NCBI RefSeq assembly: GCF_005877055.1
Contig: NZ_CP039424.1
Span: 2,604,001-2,668,000 of the forward strand
Direction of reading: 5' to 3'
DNA: 64,000 nt
From: Citricoccus sp. SGAir0253
GTDB taxonomy: Bacteria > Actinomycetota > Actinomycetes > Actinomycetales > Micrococcaceae
Position 1 is the stretch's first letter. The number at the start of each line of letters is the position of its first letter. This document shows, in pieces, positions 17,403-27,561 of the stretch. A program made the position numbers and the translations under genes. The notes beneath the pieces were generated by a model. It saw nothing but the letters and a program-made list of their open reading frames with translations. It did not search any database and was not told the origin of the DNA.

Positions 17403-18725
17403 ATGTCCCGCATGATCCCCCCAGCACCCGCCGGGCCGGCCGCCGCCCCCGGACGCCGCCCGCGGCTGTGGACCCGCGGGTTCGTGCTGGCCTGCCTGGC
17501 CAACGTCATGATGTTCTTCAACGTCCACTTCCTGCTGGCCACCGTGGCCGGCTACGTGGCCGGCCGCTTCCTCGTGGGCGACTCGGTGGGCGGGGCCGTG
17601 GCGGGCGTGTTCCTCATCGGCACGCTCGTCTCGCGCTTCTTCGCCGGCCCGCTCATCGAGCGCTTCGGGGCCCGGGCCCTGCTGCTCGTGGCCTTCGCGG
17701 CCTTCGTGGTGGCCCCGCTGCTGTACTGGGCCTCGGGCTCGGCGTGGACGCTGCTCGCGCTGCGGGCCGTGCACGGCATGGCCTTCGGCCTGGGCTCCAC
17801 CGTCATCGTGGGCGCGGCCGTCGCCGGCCTGCCCGGCAGCCGGATCTCGGAGGGCACCAGCCACTACGCCTCCTCCACCCTCATCGGCGTCGCGGCGGGA
17901 CCGCTGGTCGGCCTGGCCCTGTCCGGGACGGACTTCGGCGTCATCGCCGTCACGGCCTCGGCGGTCTCCCTGCTGGGCCTCGTGATCGCGCTGGCCCTGG
18001 ACCTGCGCGCCCCGGGCCCGGTCCGGGCCCCCGGGCCCGCCGCGGGGGCCGCACCGGACCCCGGCGCCGCGGCGGGTGCCGTGCCGGGCACCTCGACGCG
18101 TGGCGTGCCGGGCGCCGCGCCGCGCCGCCGGGGGTGGGCGCGGTTCGTGGAGCCGACGGCGGTGCCCACGGCCGTCATCGGCCTGCTGTACTCCATCGGC
18201 TACGCGGGCATCGTCACGTTCCTGGCCGCCCTCGTGCTGGAGCGCGGCTTCGGCGCCGCGGCGGGCCTGTTCTTCGCCGTCTACGCCGCCACGGTGCTGC
18301 TGTCCCGGCTGGCCACCGGGACGCTCATGGACCGCCGCGGCGCCAACGTGGTGATGCTGCCGGCCTTCGTGCTCTTCGCGGCGGGCCTGGCCGCGATCGC
18401 CGCGGCCCCGGACGTGACGGTGCTGCTCGTGGCCGCCGTGCTGGTGGGCCTCGGCTACGGGCAGCTGCAGTCCGGCGGACAGGTCATCAGCGTCACGCGG
18501 GTCCCCCGCGAGCGCGCGGGCATGGGCGCCTCCACCTACTTCCTGGGCATCGACGCCGGCATGGGCCTGGGACCGCTGCTGGCCGGGGTGCTCGTCCAGG
18601 CCCACGGCACGGCCGTCCTGTACTGGTCCCTCGCCGGGTTCCTGCTCGCCCTCGTGCCGGTGTACTGGCTCGTCCAGGGCCGCGCGCTGCGCCGGGCCCC
18701 CGCGCGCGCCGGGGCGGCCGCGTGA
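17403..18725 (+). CDS. MFS transporter (12-helix, probable exporter)
   Basis: This 440-residue major facilitator has about 12 membrane segments, a central hydrophilic loop rich in Pro/Ala/Gly (near residues 205-245), and the motif GRFLVGDSVGG in the loop 2-3 region. The start ATG at 17403 is 7 nt after the -10 TACGCT (17390-17395), so it is leaderless. Its stop overlaps the GTG of the next MFS gene, so two different MFS transporters are translationally coupled. Substrate unknown; the small-molecule exporter branch (MFS_1, PF07690) is the best general call. Confidence 0.85.
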   Translation: MSRMIPPAPAGPAAAPGRRPRLWTRGFVLACLANVMMFFNVHFLLATVAGYVAGRFLVGDSVGGAVAGVFLIGTLVSRFFAGPLIERFGARALLLVAFAAFVVAPLLYWASGSAWTLLALRAVHGMAFGLGSTVIVGAAVAGLPGSRISEGTSHYASSTLIGVAAGPLVGLALSGTDFGVIAVTASAVSLLGLVIALALDLRAPGPVRAPGPAAGAAPDPGAAAGAVPGTSTRGVPGAAPRRRGWARFVEPTAVPTAVIGLLYSIGYAGIVTFLAALVLERGFGAAAGLFFAVYAATVLLSRLATGTLMDRRGANVVMLPAFVLFAAGLAAIAAAPDVTVLLVAAVLVGLGYGQLQSGGQVISVTRVPRERAGMGASTYFLGIDAGMGLGPLLAGVLVQAHGTAVLYWSLAGFLLALVPVYWLVQGRALRRAPARAGAAA

Positions 18726-20311
18726 GCCCGGCCCCGGCGCCGGGTCCCGCGAGCGCCGCCGGCTTCCCGCCCGGCGGGGCCCGCGTGCTCACCGTGCTGC
18801 TGGTGCCCCTGTTCCTGTCCCTCATGAGCGTGAGCATCGTCAACGTGGCGCTGCCCGCCATCCAGGCGGGCCTCGAGGCCACCTCCGCCGACCTCCAGTG
18901 GGTCCTGGCCGGCTACACGCTGTCCTTCGGCGTGGTCCTCGTGGCCGCGGGCCGGGCCGGGGACCTGTGGGGGCGCAAGGCGTTCTTCGTGGCCGGGATC
19001 CTGCTGTTCACCCTCGGGTCCCTCGTCTCCGGGCTGGCCGGCACCCCGCTGGTGCTCAACCTCGCCCGGCTGCTGACGGGCCTCGGCTCCGGGCTGCTGA
19101 ACCCGCAGATCGTGGGGATCATCCAGAACGTCTTCCAGGGCCGGGCCCGGGGCCGGGCCTACGGGCTGTTCGGCACGGTCATCGGGCTCGGCGTGGCGGT
19201 CGGTCCCCTGCTGGGCGGCCTGCTGCTGGCCGGGATCGGCCCCGAGTGGGGCTGGCGGTGGACGTTCCTCATCAACGTCCCCATCGGGCTGCTGGCCGCC
19301 GTCCTGGCCGTGCGGTGGCTGCGCCCGCCGCGGCGGGACCCCGCCCGGGACACCCCCCGGTCGCTGGCCGCCCTGGACCTGGGCGGCGCGGGGCTGCTCG
19401 CGGCGGGCGTGCTGGCCGTCATGGTGCCGTTCATCGTGCCGGGGACGTGGCTGCTGCTGCTGCCCGCGGCGCTGGTGCTGTGGGCGTGGTGGCGCTGGGA
19501 GCGCCGCGTCAAGGAGCGCTCGGTCCCCCACGGTCCCGGCCCCATGGTGGACCCGGACCTGTTCCGGATCCCCTCGTTCACGTTCGGCACGGTCGTCTCC
19601 GCCCTGTTCCTGGCCACGATGCCCGGCGTGTGGGTCATCCAGGCGGTGTTCACGCAGCAGGGCCTCGGGCTGTCCGCCCTGGCGGCCGGGCTCGCCTCCC
19701 TGCCCTCCGCCGTGCTGGTCACCGTCCTGTCCCCGATCGCCGGGGCCCGGGTCCACCGCCGCGGACCGGTCTTCCTGGTGTGGGGCGCCGCGCTCTCCCT
19801 CGTGGCCCTGGCCGCGGTCGGCGTGAGCCTGGAGCTCATCGCCCGCGAGGACTGGCCTTTCTGGACGCTGGCCGCGGCCCTGGGACTGCTGGGCCCGGCG
19901 CAGGCCCTGCTGATGACCAGCGCCCAGGTGCTCACCATGCACGACGTCCCGGTGCGGGCGGCCGGGACCGCCGGTGGCGTGTCCCAGACCGCCCAGCGCG
20001 TGCTCACGGCCATCGGGCTCGCGGCCGTCACGGGGGTCTTCTACGGGGTCGTCGCCGGCGCTCCCGACGGCGACCGGGGCGCCGCCGCCGGGCCCGCCGG
20101 TGCGGGTGCCGGGGTGCAGGGCCCCGGCGGGGCAGGCCCGGCCGCGGTGCCCGGGGCGGGCGTGGACCAGCTCGGCCACCAGCTGGCCTACGCGAACGCG
20201 GCGCACGTCGCGCTCATCGTGGTGGCGGCGTCCTGGCTGCTCATGCTCTCGGCCGCCCTGCTCGACCTCCGCCGCCGCCACCGCGGCGGCTCGCTCACGC
20301 TCGAGGACTGA
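18722..20311 (+). CDS. MFS transporter, DHA2 (14-helix EmrB/QacA) type
   Basis: This 529-residue protein has about 14 hydrophobic segments. It has the DHA2 signature LQWVLAGYTLSFGVVLVAAG near residue 55, motif A GRAGDLWGRKAFF, and motif C-like GLGVAVGPLLGGLLLAG. These are typical of proton-driven multidrug exporters. A Gly/Ala-rich loop (about residues 445-480) precedes the last helix. The start is GTG at 18722, overlapping the upstream MFS stop (GTGA). The coupled pair might handle related toxic compounds, but nothing identifies the substrate. Confidence 0.88.
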   Translation: MSPAPAPGPASAAGFPPGGARVLTVLLVPLFLSLMSVSIVNVALPAIQAGLEATSADLQWVLAGYTLSFGVVLVAAGRAGDLWGRKAFFVAGILLFTLGSLVSGLAGTPLVLNLARLLTGLGSGLLNPQIVGIIQNVFQGRARGRAYGLFGTVIGLGVAVGPLLGGLLLAGIGPEWGWRWTFLINVPIGLLAAVLAVRWLRPPRRDPARDTPRSLAALDLGGAGLLAAGVLAVMVPFIVPGTWLLLLPAALVLWAWWRWERRVKERSVPHGPGPMVDPDLFRIPSFTFGTVVSALFLATMPGVWVIQAVFTQQGLGLSALAAGLASLPSAVLVTVLSPIAGARVHRRGPVFLVWGAALSLVALAAVGVSLELIAREDWPFWTLAAALGLLGPAQALLMTSAQVLTMHDVPVRAAGTAGGVSQTAQRVLTAIGLAAVTGVFYGVVAGAPDGDRGAAAGPAGAGAGVQGPGGAGPAAVPGAGVDQLGHQLAYANAAHVALIVVAASWLLMLSAALLDLRRRHRGGSLTLED

Positions 20312-20314
20312 GGT

Positions 20315-20340
20315 CCCGGCCCGGCCCACCCCGGGTCGGG
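20315..20340. terminator. Hairpin between convergent MFS and ABC genes
   Basis: A 10-bp stem (CCCGGCCCGG / CCGGGTCGGG, one wobble pair) with a 6-nt loop lies in the 41-nt gap between the convergent stops at 20311 and 20353. Confidence 0.5.
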
Positions 20341-20352
20341 AGCCGGACCGGC

Positions 20353-22234
20353 TCAGCGCAGGAACAGCGCCCGGAGCCGGTGGGCGGTGAACAGCAACCC
20401 CAGCACGGTCATCACCGCGAAGTACAGCACGTGCACCGCCGTCCCCGCCGTGAACACCCCTGCCCCGACCTGCCGCAGCAGCTCCACGCCGTGCCACAGC
20501 GGCAGCGCCTGGATCACCCACTGCACCGGACCGGGGTACACGGACAACGGGTAGAAGGTCGCCGAGAACAGGAACATCGGCATCAGCACGAGCATGATCC
20601 AGTCCATCTGCTGGAACCGGTCCAGGTAGCTGGTGACGGCCATGCCCAGGGCCGCGAAGGCGAAGGCGATGAGCACCGCGGCCGGGACCAGCAGCACCGC
20701 CCACCAGCTCGTCACCAGCCCGAGCGCGGCGGTGACGGCCAGGAACGCCACCGCGTACAGTCCCCCGCGCATCAGCGCGAGCGTGATCTCGCCCAGCGCC
20801 ACGTCCAGCGGCCCGAGCGAGGTGTTGAGCATGGACTGGTACACCTTGGACAGCTTCATCTTGAAGAACACGTTCCAGGTGGAGTCGTACACCGCGCCGT
20901 TCATCGCGGAGACGGCCAGCAGCGCCGGGGCGATGTACTCGCCGTAGCCCACCGGCCCCGCGGGGCCCTCCACCGTGCCCACGAGCGCGCCGAGGCCCAG
21001 GCCGAGGCTCATCAGGTACAGCACCGGCTCGAAGAAGCCGGACACGAACACGGCCCAGTTCGAGGTCCTCAGGGCCCGCAGACCGCGCTCGACGACCATC
21101 CGCACGCGGCCCGCGTACATCCCCGCCGCCACGCCCGTCCGGACGGTCACCGGGGGCATCGGCGGCACGACGGCGGCCGGTGCCGGCCCGGCGCCCGTCC
21201 CCGCGCCCGTCCCCGCAGCCCCCTCGTCCGGGGCCCCGGGACCGCGCCGCCGTCGGGCCCCGCGCCCGGCGGGCACCACGGCGTCCCGGTCCGGGGACCC
21301 GGGCACCCAGCCCAGGCGCCGCGTGTAGGCGCGCCGCGCGAGCGCCCAGCCCACGGCGGCCAGCACGGCGAGGTAGCCGACGTGCACCGCGGTCAGCCAC
21401 GCGGGGTTCGCCATGCCGTAGGAGGCCACCCGGCCCAGCTGGGCGGCGTGCCACTGCGGGGAGATCCACCCGATCCAGTGCAGCCCGGCGGGCAGGGCGT
21501 CGAGGGGGTAGAACGTGGCCGAGAACAGGAACAGCGGCATGATGAGGAACCGCTGCAGCAGCGCGAACTGGCCCGCCTCGCGGCGCACGGTCGCCGCGAA
21601 GGCCATCACGGGCAGGCCGATGGCCAGCCCGCCGAGCGTGGCCGTGACGACCTGCAGCCACGCCCACGGGCTGGAGACGGCGCCGAAGGCGACCATGATG
21701 CCCAGGAACAGCGCCGACTGCACCACGAAGCGCAGGGTCACCGCCAGCACGTGCCCGCCCGCGACCTGGTGCGGCTGCAACGGGCTGGCCTGGGGCCCGT
21801 AGTAGATCCGGTGCCACTTGAACCCGTCCATCACCGGGTAGGTGAACTCCATCGAGGCGGCCATGAGCGTGCCGGCGGCCAGCAGGGCCGGGGCCACGAA
21901 GGCGAGGTAGTCCACGCCGAGGGCCTCCGGGCCGGCGTCGATCAGGGTGGCCAGCCCGAGGCCCATGGCGAGCAGGTAGACGAGCGGCTCGCCCACGGCG
22001 CCGACGACGATCACGGGGCCGTACCGGCGCATGCTGCGCAGGTAGTGCTCGGCGTAGTACCACGTGCCGTGCCGGCGGGCCCGGGCCGCCGCGACGGCCG
22101 GCGGGAACGGCACGGGCAGCCCCGGGGCCGCCTCCCCCGGCGCGGCGTCGGCGGGGCTGGCGGTGTCCACGGGCGCCTGCCCGGCGCCGCGCGCGCCCGG
22201 GGCGCCGGGGCCGTCGCCGGGACGGGCGTGTCCG

Positions 22235-22242
<8 letters not shown>
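20353..22242 (-). CDS. ABC-2 type exporter permease, two permease units fused in one chain
   Basis: This 629-residue protein consists of two NodJ/ABC-2 permease modules in tandem. Module 1 spans about residues 60-310 and module 2 about 375-629, joined by a Pro/Ala/Gly-rich linker. Each module repeats the same landmarks: EPLVYLLAMGLGLATLI against EPVLYLMSLGLGLGALV; MAASMEFTYPVMDGFKW against MNGAVYDSTWNVFFKMK; LFLFSATFYPLDALP against MFLFSATFYPLSVYP. Related lipooligosaccharide-type exporters usually encode single ABC-2 permeases of about 250-280 residues. The N-terminal 55 residues are Ala/Pro-rich. The ATPase gene overlaps it by 8 nt. It probably exports a glycolipid or drug; the substrate is unknown. 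Confidence 0.88.
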
Positions 22243-23401
<1,159 letters not shown>

Positions 23402-23431
23402 GTGGTGGGCGTCTCAGCAGGGGCGGGAGAA

Positions 23432-23443
23432 ATCATATACGAT
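23432..23443. promoter_or_regulatory. Shared AT-rich core of two divergent promoters
   Basis: The 12-bp island ATCATATACGAT is the only AT-rich stretch of the 142-nt divergent region. It reads as a -10 on both strands: TACGAT (23438-23443) towards the symporter and TATGAT (23432-23437) towards the ABC exporter. It is nearly symmetrical around TATA, so both promoters cannot be occupied at once, and a regulator could bind here. Confidence 0.45.
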
Positions 23444-23543
23444 CCATGGAGCGGTGCGCTGGGTCACACGAGGCCCCCGCCGCGGGCCCCCGGCCCCACC
23501 GGACAGAACCGATCCCCCGACGACCCCGTAGAGGTACCCAGAC

Positions 23544-24950
23544 GTGACGACACCCAGTACGACAGCCACGACGACAGCCAGGACGACGCAGGGCTCCCGG
23601 GCCAACCAGCGGCGCGTCGCCGCGGCCACCCTCGTGGGCACCACCATCGAGTGGTACGACTTCTTCATCTACGCCACGATCGCCGGGCTCGTGTTCCGCG
23701 ACCTCTTCTTCGCCCCCGCCGGCGCGGGCTTCGCGCAGGTCGTCACCTTCGCCTCGGTCGGCATCTCCTTCCTGTTCCGCCCCCTCGGCGCGTTCCTCGC
23801 CGGTCACTACGGGGACAAGCTCGGCCGCCGCGTCATCCTCGTCGTCACGCTGGTGATGATGGGCGGGGCCACCACGCTCATCGGCGTGCTGCCCACCCAC
23901 CAGTCGATCGGCCTCGCCGCCCCGCTGCTGCTGCTGGTGCTGCGCGTGCTGCAGGGCATCTCCGCCGGCGGCGAGTGGGGCGGCGCGGTGCTGATGGCCG
24001 TGGAGCACGCCGAGCCGCGCCGCCGCGGCCTGGCCGGCGCCTTCCCGCAGCTCGGCGTGCCGCTGGGCATGCTGCTGGCCACGGGCGTCACCGCCCTGAT
24101 GACCGGCATCGTCTCCCCGGGCGAGGCCTTCGTCGAGTGGGGCTGGCGCGTGCCGTTCCTCGGCTCCATCGTGCTGATCGTCCTCGGCTACCTCGTGCGC
24201 ATCGCCGTGGACGAGTCGCCGATCTTCCAGGAGATCGCCGAGGCCAAGGAGCGCGAGTCCGTCCCCGTGGTGGAGCTGTTCCGCAGGTACTGGGCGCTCG
24301 TCGTCCTGGCCGCCCTGGTCTTCGTGGGCAACAACGCGGTGGGCTACATGTCCACGGGCGGCTTCATCCCCGCCTACGCCACCGGCGAGGGGGTCGGCAT
24401 GGAGCCGACCGCCGTGCTGGTGGCCATGACCTTCGGCGCGGCCGTGTGGTTCTGCTCCACGCTGGGCGCGGGCATCCTCTCGGACCGGATCGGCCGCAAG
24501 CCCACCTACCAGATCGGCTACGCGTGGCTCGCGCTGACCGTGTTCCCGCTGTTCTGGCTGATCGACACGGGCGAGATCGGCATGCTCTACCTCGCCCTGT
24601 TCCTCGTGTGCATCGGCACCGGGCTGACCTACGGCCCGCAGGCGGCGCTGTACTCGGAGCTGTTCCCGGCCTCCGTGCGCTTCTCCGGGGTCTCCATCTC
24701 CTACGCCATCGGGGCCATCCTGGGCGGTGCCTTCGCCCCGATGATCGCCCAGGCCCTGCTGGAGCGCACCGGTGGGTCCACGGCCATCTCGGCCTACCTG
24801 CTGGTCACGGTCGTCCTCGCGTTCGCGGCCGTCAGCCTGGTGCGGGACCGCCGCGGCATCGACCTGTCCATCCGCAACCAGGCCGAGCAGGAGACCGGCG
24901 CCACGGTGTTCGGCCCCGCCCGCCCGCGGCACGAGCGGGTCTCCGCCTGA
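23544..24950 (+). CDS. MFS transporter, metabolite:H+ symporter (MHS) family
   Basis: This 468-residue protein has 12 membrane helices and strong MHS signatures: TTIEWYDFFIYATIAGLVF near residue 33, FLFRPLGAFLAGHYGDKLGRR, LRVLQGISAGGEWGGA, and VDESPIFQE. Family members (ShiA, ProP, KgtP) import shikimate, betaine/proline, oxoglutarate or other organic acids with protons. The start is GTG at 23544 after a leader of about 90 nt. It is followed by a perfect hairpin shared with convergent folD. The substrate is undetermined. Confidence 0.88.
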   Translation: MTTPSTTATTTARTTQGSRANQRRVAAATLVGTTIEWYDFFIYATIAGLVFRDLFFAPAGAGFAQVVTFASVGISFLFRPLGAFLAGHYGDKLGRRVILVVTLVMMGGATTLIGVLPTHQSIGLAAPLLLLVLRVLQGISAGGEWGGAVLMAVEHAEPRRRGLAGAFPQLGVPLGMLLATGVTALMTGIVSPGEAFVEWGWRVPFLGSIVLIVLGYLVRIAVDESPIFQEIAEAKERESVPVVELFRRYWALVVLAALVFVGNNAVGYMSTGGFIPAYATGEGVGMEPTAVLVAMTFGAAVWFCSTLGAGILSDRIGRKPTYQIGYAWLALTVFPLFWLIDTGEIGMLYLALFLVCIGTGLTYGPQAALYSELFPASVRFSGVSISYAIGAILGGAFAPMIAQALLERTGGSTAISAYLLVTVVLAFAAVSLVRDRRGIDLSIRNQAEQETGATVFGPARPRHERVSA

Positions 24951-25008
24951 CCCCGACGCCCGGGCGTGCGCCTCGCTCCCGGCCGGGCGCCCGGGCAGGC
25001 TCCCCCTA

Positions 25009-25054
25009 CGGCAGGAGGCCGGTCCACCCCGCGGGGTGGACCGGCCTCCTGCCG
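25009..25054. terminator. Bidirectional terminator between symporter and folD
   Basis: A perfect 22-bp stem, starting CGGCAGGAGGCCGG, is interrupted only by a 2-nt centre (GC). It lies between two converging genes, 58 nt after the symporter stop and 28 nt after the folD stop. Confidence 0.85.
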
Positions 25055-25082
25055 TTCCGTGCCGGGTGCGCCGGCGGGACGC

Positions 25083-25982
25083 TCAGGCCTGGGCGGCCTG
25101 GCGTCCGGCGGCCTGGCGCTCGGCGGCCTCGACGACGTTGGCCAGCAGCATGACGCGGGTCATGGGGCCCACGCCGCCCGGGTTCGGGGCCATCCAGGCG
25201 GCCTTCTCGGCCACCGCGGGGTCCACGTCGCCGGTGATGCGCGCCTTGCCGTCGGCGCCCTCCACGCGGGAGACGCCGACGTCGAGGACGACCACGCCCT
25301 CCTTGACGTCCTCCGGGGAGACCATGTGCGCCACGCCGGCCGCGGCGATGATGACGTCGGCCCGGGCCAGCTCGGCCTTGAGGTCCTTCGTCCCGGTGTG
25401 GGCCAGCACCACGGTGGCGTTGACGTCCCGGCGGGTCAGCACGAGCCCGGCCGGGCGGCCGATGGTCACGCCGCGGCCGATGACGAGGACGAGCTTGCCG
25501 TCGAGGTCGATCCCGTAGTGCCTCAGCAGCTCCACGCAGCCCTTGGGCGTGCACGGCAGCGGGGAGTCGAGCTCGCCGCCCACCGAGGCCACGAGGCGGC
25601 CCAGGTTCATCGGGTGCAGGCCGTCGGCGTCCTTGTCGGGGTCGATCGCCTCCAGCACGCGGTCCGTGTCGATGTGCTTGGGCAGCGGCAGCTGCACGAT
25701 GTAGCCGGTGCAGGCCTCGTCCCGGTTGAGCTCGTCGATCACGGCGAGCAGCTCCTCCTCCGTGGTGGAGGCCGGCAGGTCCTTGCGGATCGAGGCGACG
25801 CCCACCTCGGCGCAGTCGCGGTGCTTGCCCGCCACGTACGACTGCGAGCCGGGGTCCTCGCCCACGAGGATGGTGCCGAGGCCGGGCACGATGCCCTGCC
25901 CGCGCAGCACCTCCACCCGGCGGGCGAGGTCCTGCTTGATGTCCGCGGCCGTGGCGCGGCCGTCGAGGGTCTGTGCGGTCAT
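25083..25982 (-). CDS. folD: Bifunctional methylenetetrahydrofolate dehydrogenase / cyclohydrolase
   Basis: This 299-residue enzyme interconverts 5,10-methylene-THF, methenyl-THF and 10-formyl-THF with NADP. It has the catalytic Lys in [16 protein letters not shown], the QLPLPKHID segment, [13 protein letters not shown], and the nucleotide-binding loop [14 protein letters not shown] (usually GRSxxVG). It lies 69 nt downstream of glyA on the same strand, so it is probably in the same transcript and under the ZTP riboswitch. GlyA supplies methylene-THF and FolD oxidises it for purine synthesis. The C-terminus is extended by an Ala/Gln tail. Confidence 0.95.
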   Translation of the reverse strand: MTAQTLDGRATAADIKQDLARRVEVLRGQGIVPGLGTILVGEDPGSQSYVAGKHRDCAEVGVASIRKDLPASTTEEELLAVIDELNRDEACTGYIVQLPLPKHIDTDRVLEAIDPDKDADGLHPMNLGRLVASVGGELDSPLPCTPKGCVELLRHYGIDLDGKLVLVIGRGVTIGRPAGLVLTRRDVNATVVLAHTGTKDLKAELARADVIIAAAGVAHMVSPEDVKEGVVVLDVGVSRVEGADGKARITGDVDPAVAEKAAWMAPNPGGVGPMTRVMLLANVVEAAERQAAGRQAAQA

Positions 25983-26051
25983 GGGGCGATCACGCTTCCT
26001 TGCGGGGGTGGGCGGGGAGGGTACCGGTCGTCGTGGGGGCCGCGGGCGCGG

Positions 26052-27371
26052 TCACCACTGCTCGAGGCCGTCGTAGAGCGGGAAGTCCTCGGCGAGCCTC
26101 TGCACGCGGGCCTTGAGGGCGTCCGCGTCCGGGGAGGGCTTCAGCGCGGTGGCGATGATGTCCGCCACCTCGGCGAACTCCGTGGCGCCGAAGCCGCGGG
26201 TGGCCAGCGCGGGGGTGCCGATGCGCAGGCCGGAGGTCGTCATCGGCGGGCGCGGGTCCCACGGGATGGAGTTGCGGTTCACCGTGATGCCGATCTCGTG
26301 CAGCAGGTCCTCGGCCTGGCGGCCGTCCAGCTCGGCGTTGCGCAGGTCCACCAGGATCAGGTGCACGTCCGTGCCGCCGGTCAGCACGGACACCCCGTGC
26401 TCGGCCACGTCCGCCGCGGTCAGCCGCTCGGCCAGGAGCTGGGCGCCCTCCACGGTGCGGCGCTGGCGCTCGGCGAACTCCTCGGAGGCGGCGATCCTGA
26501 ACGCCACGGCCTTGCCCGCGATCGCGTGCATGAGGGGCCCGCCCTGCTGGCCGGGGAACACCGCCGAGTCGATCTTCTTGCGGTACTCGTCCTTGGAGAG
26601 GATGAAGCCCGAGCGCGGACCGGCGAGGGTCTTGTGCACGGTGGAGGTCACCACGTCGGCGTGCGGCACCGGGTTCGGGTGCAGCCCGGCGGCCACGAGG
26701 CCGGCGAAGTGCGCCATATCCACCCACAGCTTGGCGCCGACCTCGTCGGCGATCGAGCGGAAGGCGGCGAAGTCGAGCTGGCGGGTGTAGGCGGACCAGC
26801 CGGCCACGATGACGGCGGGCCGCTCCGCGAGGGCCTTCTCGCGGACCTTGTCCATGTCGATCCGGTAGGTGTCCGGCTCCACCTCGTAGGCAGCGATGTT
26901 GTAGGTCTTGCCGGAGAAGTTGAGCTTCATGCCGTGCGTCAGGTGCCCGCCGTGCGCCAGGGACAGGCCCATGAGGGTGTCGCCCGGCTGCATCAGGGCG
27001 GTCATCAGGGCCACGTTGGCCTGGGCGCCGGCGTGCGGCTGGACGTTGGCGTGCTCGGCGCCGAACAGGGACTTGGCGCGCTCGATGGCGAGGTTCTCCG
27101 CCACGTCCACGTACTCGCAGCCGCCGTAGTACCGCCGGCCCGGGTACCCCTCGGCGTACTTGTTGGTCAGCACGGAGCCCTGGGTCTCCAGGATGGCGCG
27201 CGGCACGAAGTTCTCCGAGGCGATCATCTCCAGGGTCCCCCGCTGGCGTCCGAGCTCCTGCTCGAGGACGGCGGCGATCTCCGGGTCGACATCGGCGAGC
27301 GGACGCACGTTGATGTTCTGGGACGTCGTGCTGGTGGGCTGGGTCACGGTGGCTCCTGCTGGCGTGGTCAC
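26052..27371 (-). CDS. glyA: Serine hydroxymethyltransferase
   Basis: This 439-residue PLP enzyme converts serine and THF to glycine and 5,10-methylene-THF. Motifs are [29 protein letters not shown], the PLP-binding lysine K247 in [13 protein letters not shown], and [13 protein letters not shown]. Two starts are possible: GTG at 27371, or the GTG eight codons later (reading [10 protein letters not shown]). The gene is led by a ZTP (pfl) riboswitch and precedes folD. Within the window it works with FolD, PurU and PurH on one-carbon folate units. Confidence 0.96.
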   Translation of the reverse strand: MTTPAGATVTQPTSTTSQNINVRPLADVDPEIAAVLEQELGRQRGTLEMIASENFVPRAILETQGSVLTNKYAEGYPGRRYYGGCEYVDVAENLAIERAKSLFGAEHANVQPHAGAQANVALMTALMQPGDTLMGLSLAHGGHLTHGMKLNFSGKTYNIAAYEVEPDTYRIDMDKVREKALAERPAVIVAGWSAYTRQLDFAAFRSIADEVGAKLWVDMAHFAGLVAAGLHPNPVPHADVVTSTVHKTLAGPRSGFILSKDEYRKKIDSAVFPGQQGGPLMHAIAGKAVAFRIAASEEFAERQRRTVEGAQLLAERLTAADVAEHGVSVLTGGTDVHLILVDLRNAELDGRQAEDLLHEIGITVNRNSIPWDPRPPMTTSGLRIGTPALATRGFGATEFAEVADIIATALKPSPDADALKARVQRLAEDFPLYDGLEQW

Positions 27372-27390
27372 GGATTCTTCACTGGCGGCC

Positions 27391-27490
27391 GGACCCAGGC
27401 GGACGGTCCGGCCACCGCCGGGCCGGTGCTGCCCGTGCCCGGGGGCGCCGCTTCCCGGTGGTGGTCCACCTGCGCCAGTCGCGGCCTGCG
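27391..27490 (-). ncRNA. ZTP riboswitch (pfl motif) leading glyA-folD
   Basis: Read on the minus strand, the glyA leader carries the conserved parts of the ZTP aptamer in order. The first part is CGCGACTGGCG (27474-27484), which begins the first pseudoknot-forming half. Next come GTGGACCACCACCGGGAAGCG and adjoining bases (about 27449-27470). A variable GC-rich linker follows, then CCGCCTGGGT (27393-27402), the conserved second half. A -10 box TACGAT (27494-27499) would start transcription almost exactly at the aptamer. ZTP/ZMP binding signals shortage of 10-formyl-THF and turns on one-carbon genes; glyA and folD are typical targets. After the aptamer a GC-rich stretch runs to the start codon 20 nt away, so control could act on translation or on an overlapping terminator stem. 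Confidence 0.82.
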
Positions 27491-27561
27491 CCCATCGTAG
27501 CGCGGCGCCCGATGCCGCCCGTCACATGTTCCGGGACCGCCACGACTGCCATACTGCGGGC

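Noticed and set aside
15536-18721. Plus-strand frame of over 1,000 codons leading into the DHA2 MFS gene
   Set aside because: It runs antisense to trpS, xth and the small membrane protein gene. The real gene starts at GTG 18722, where family similarity begins.
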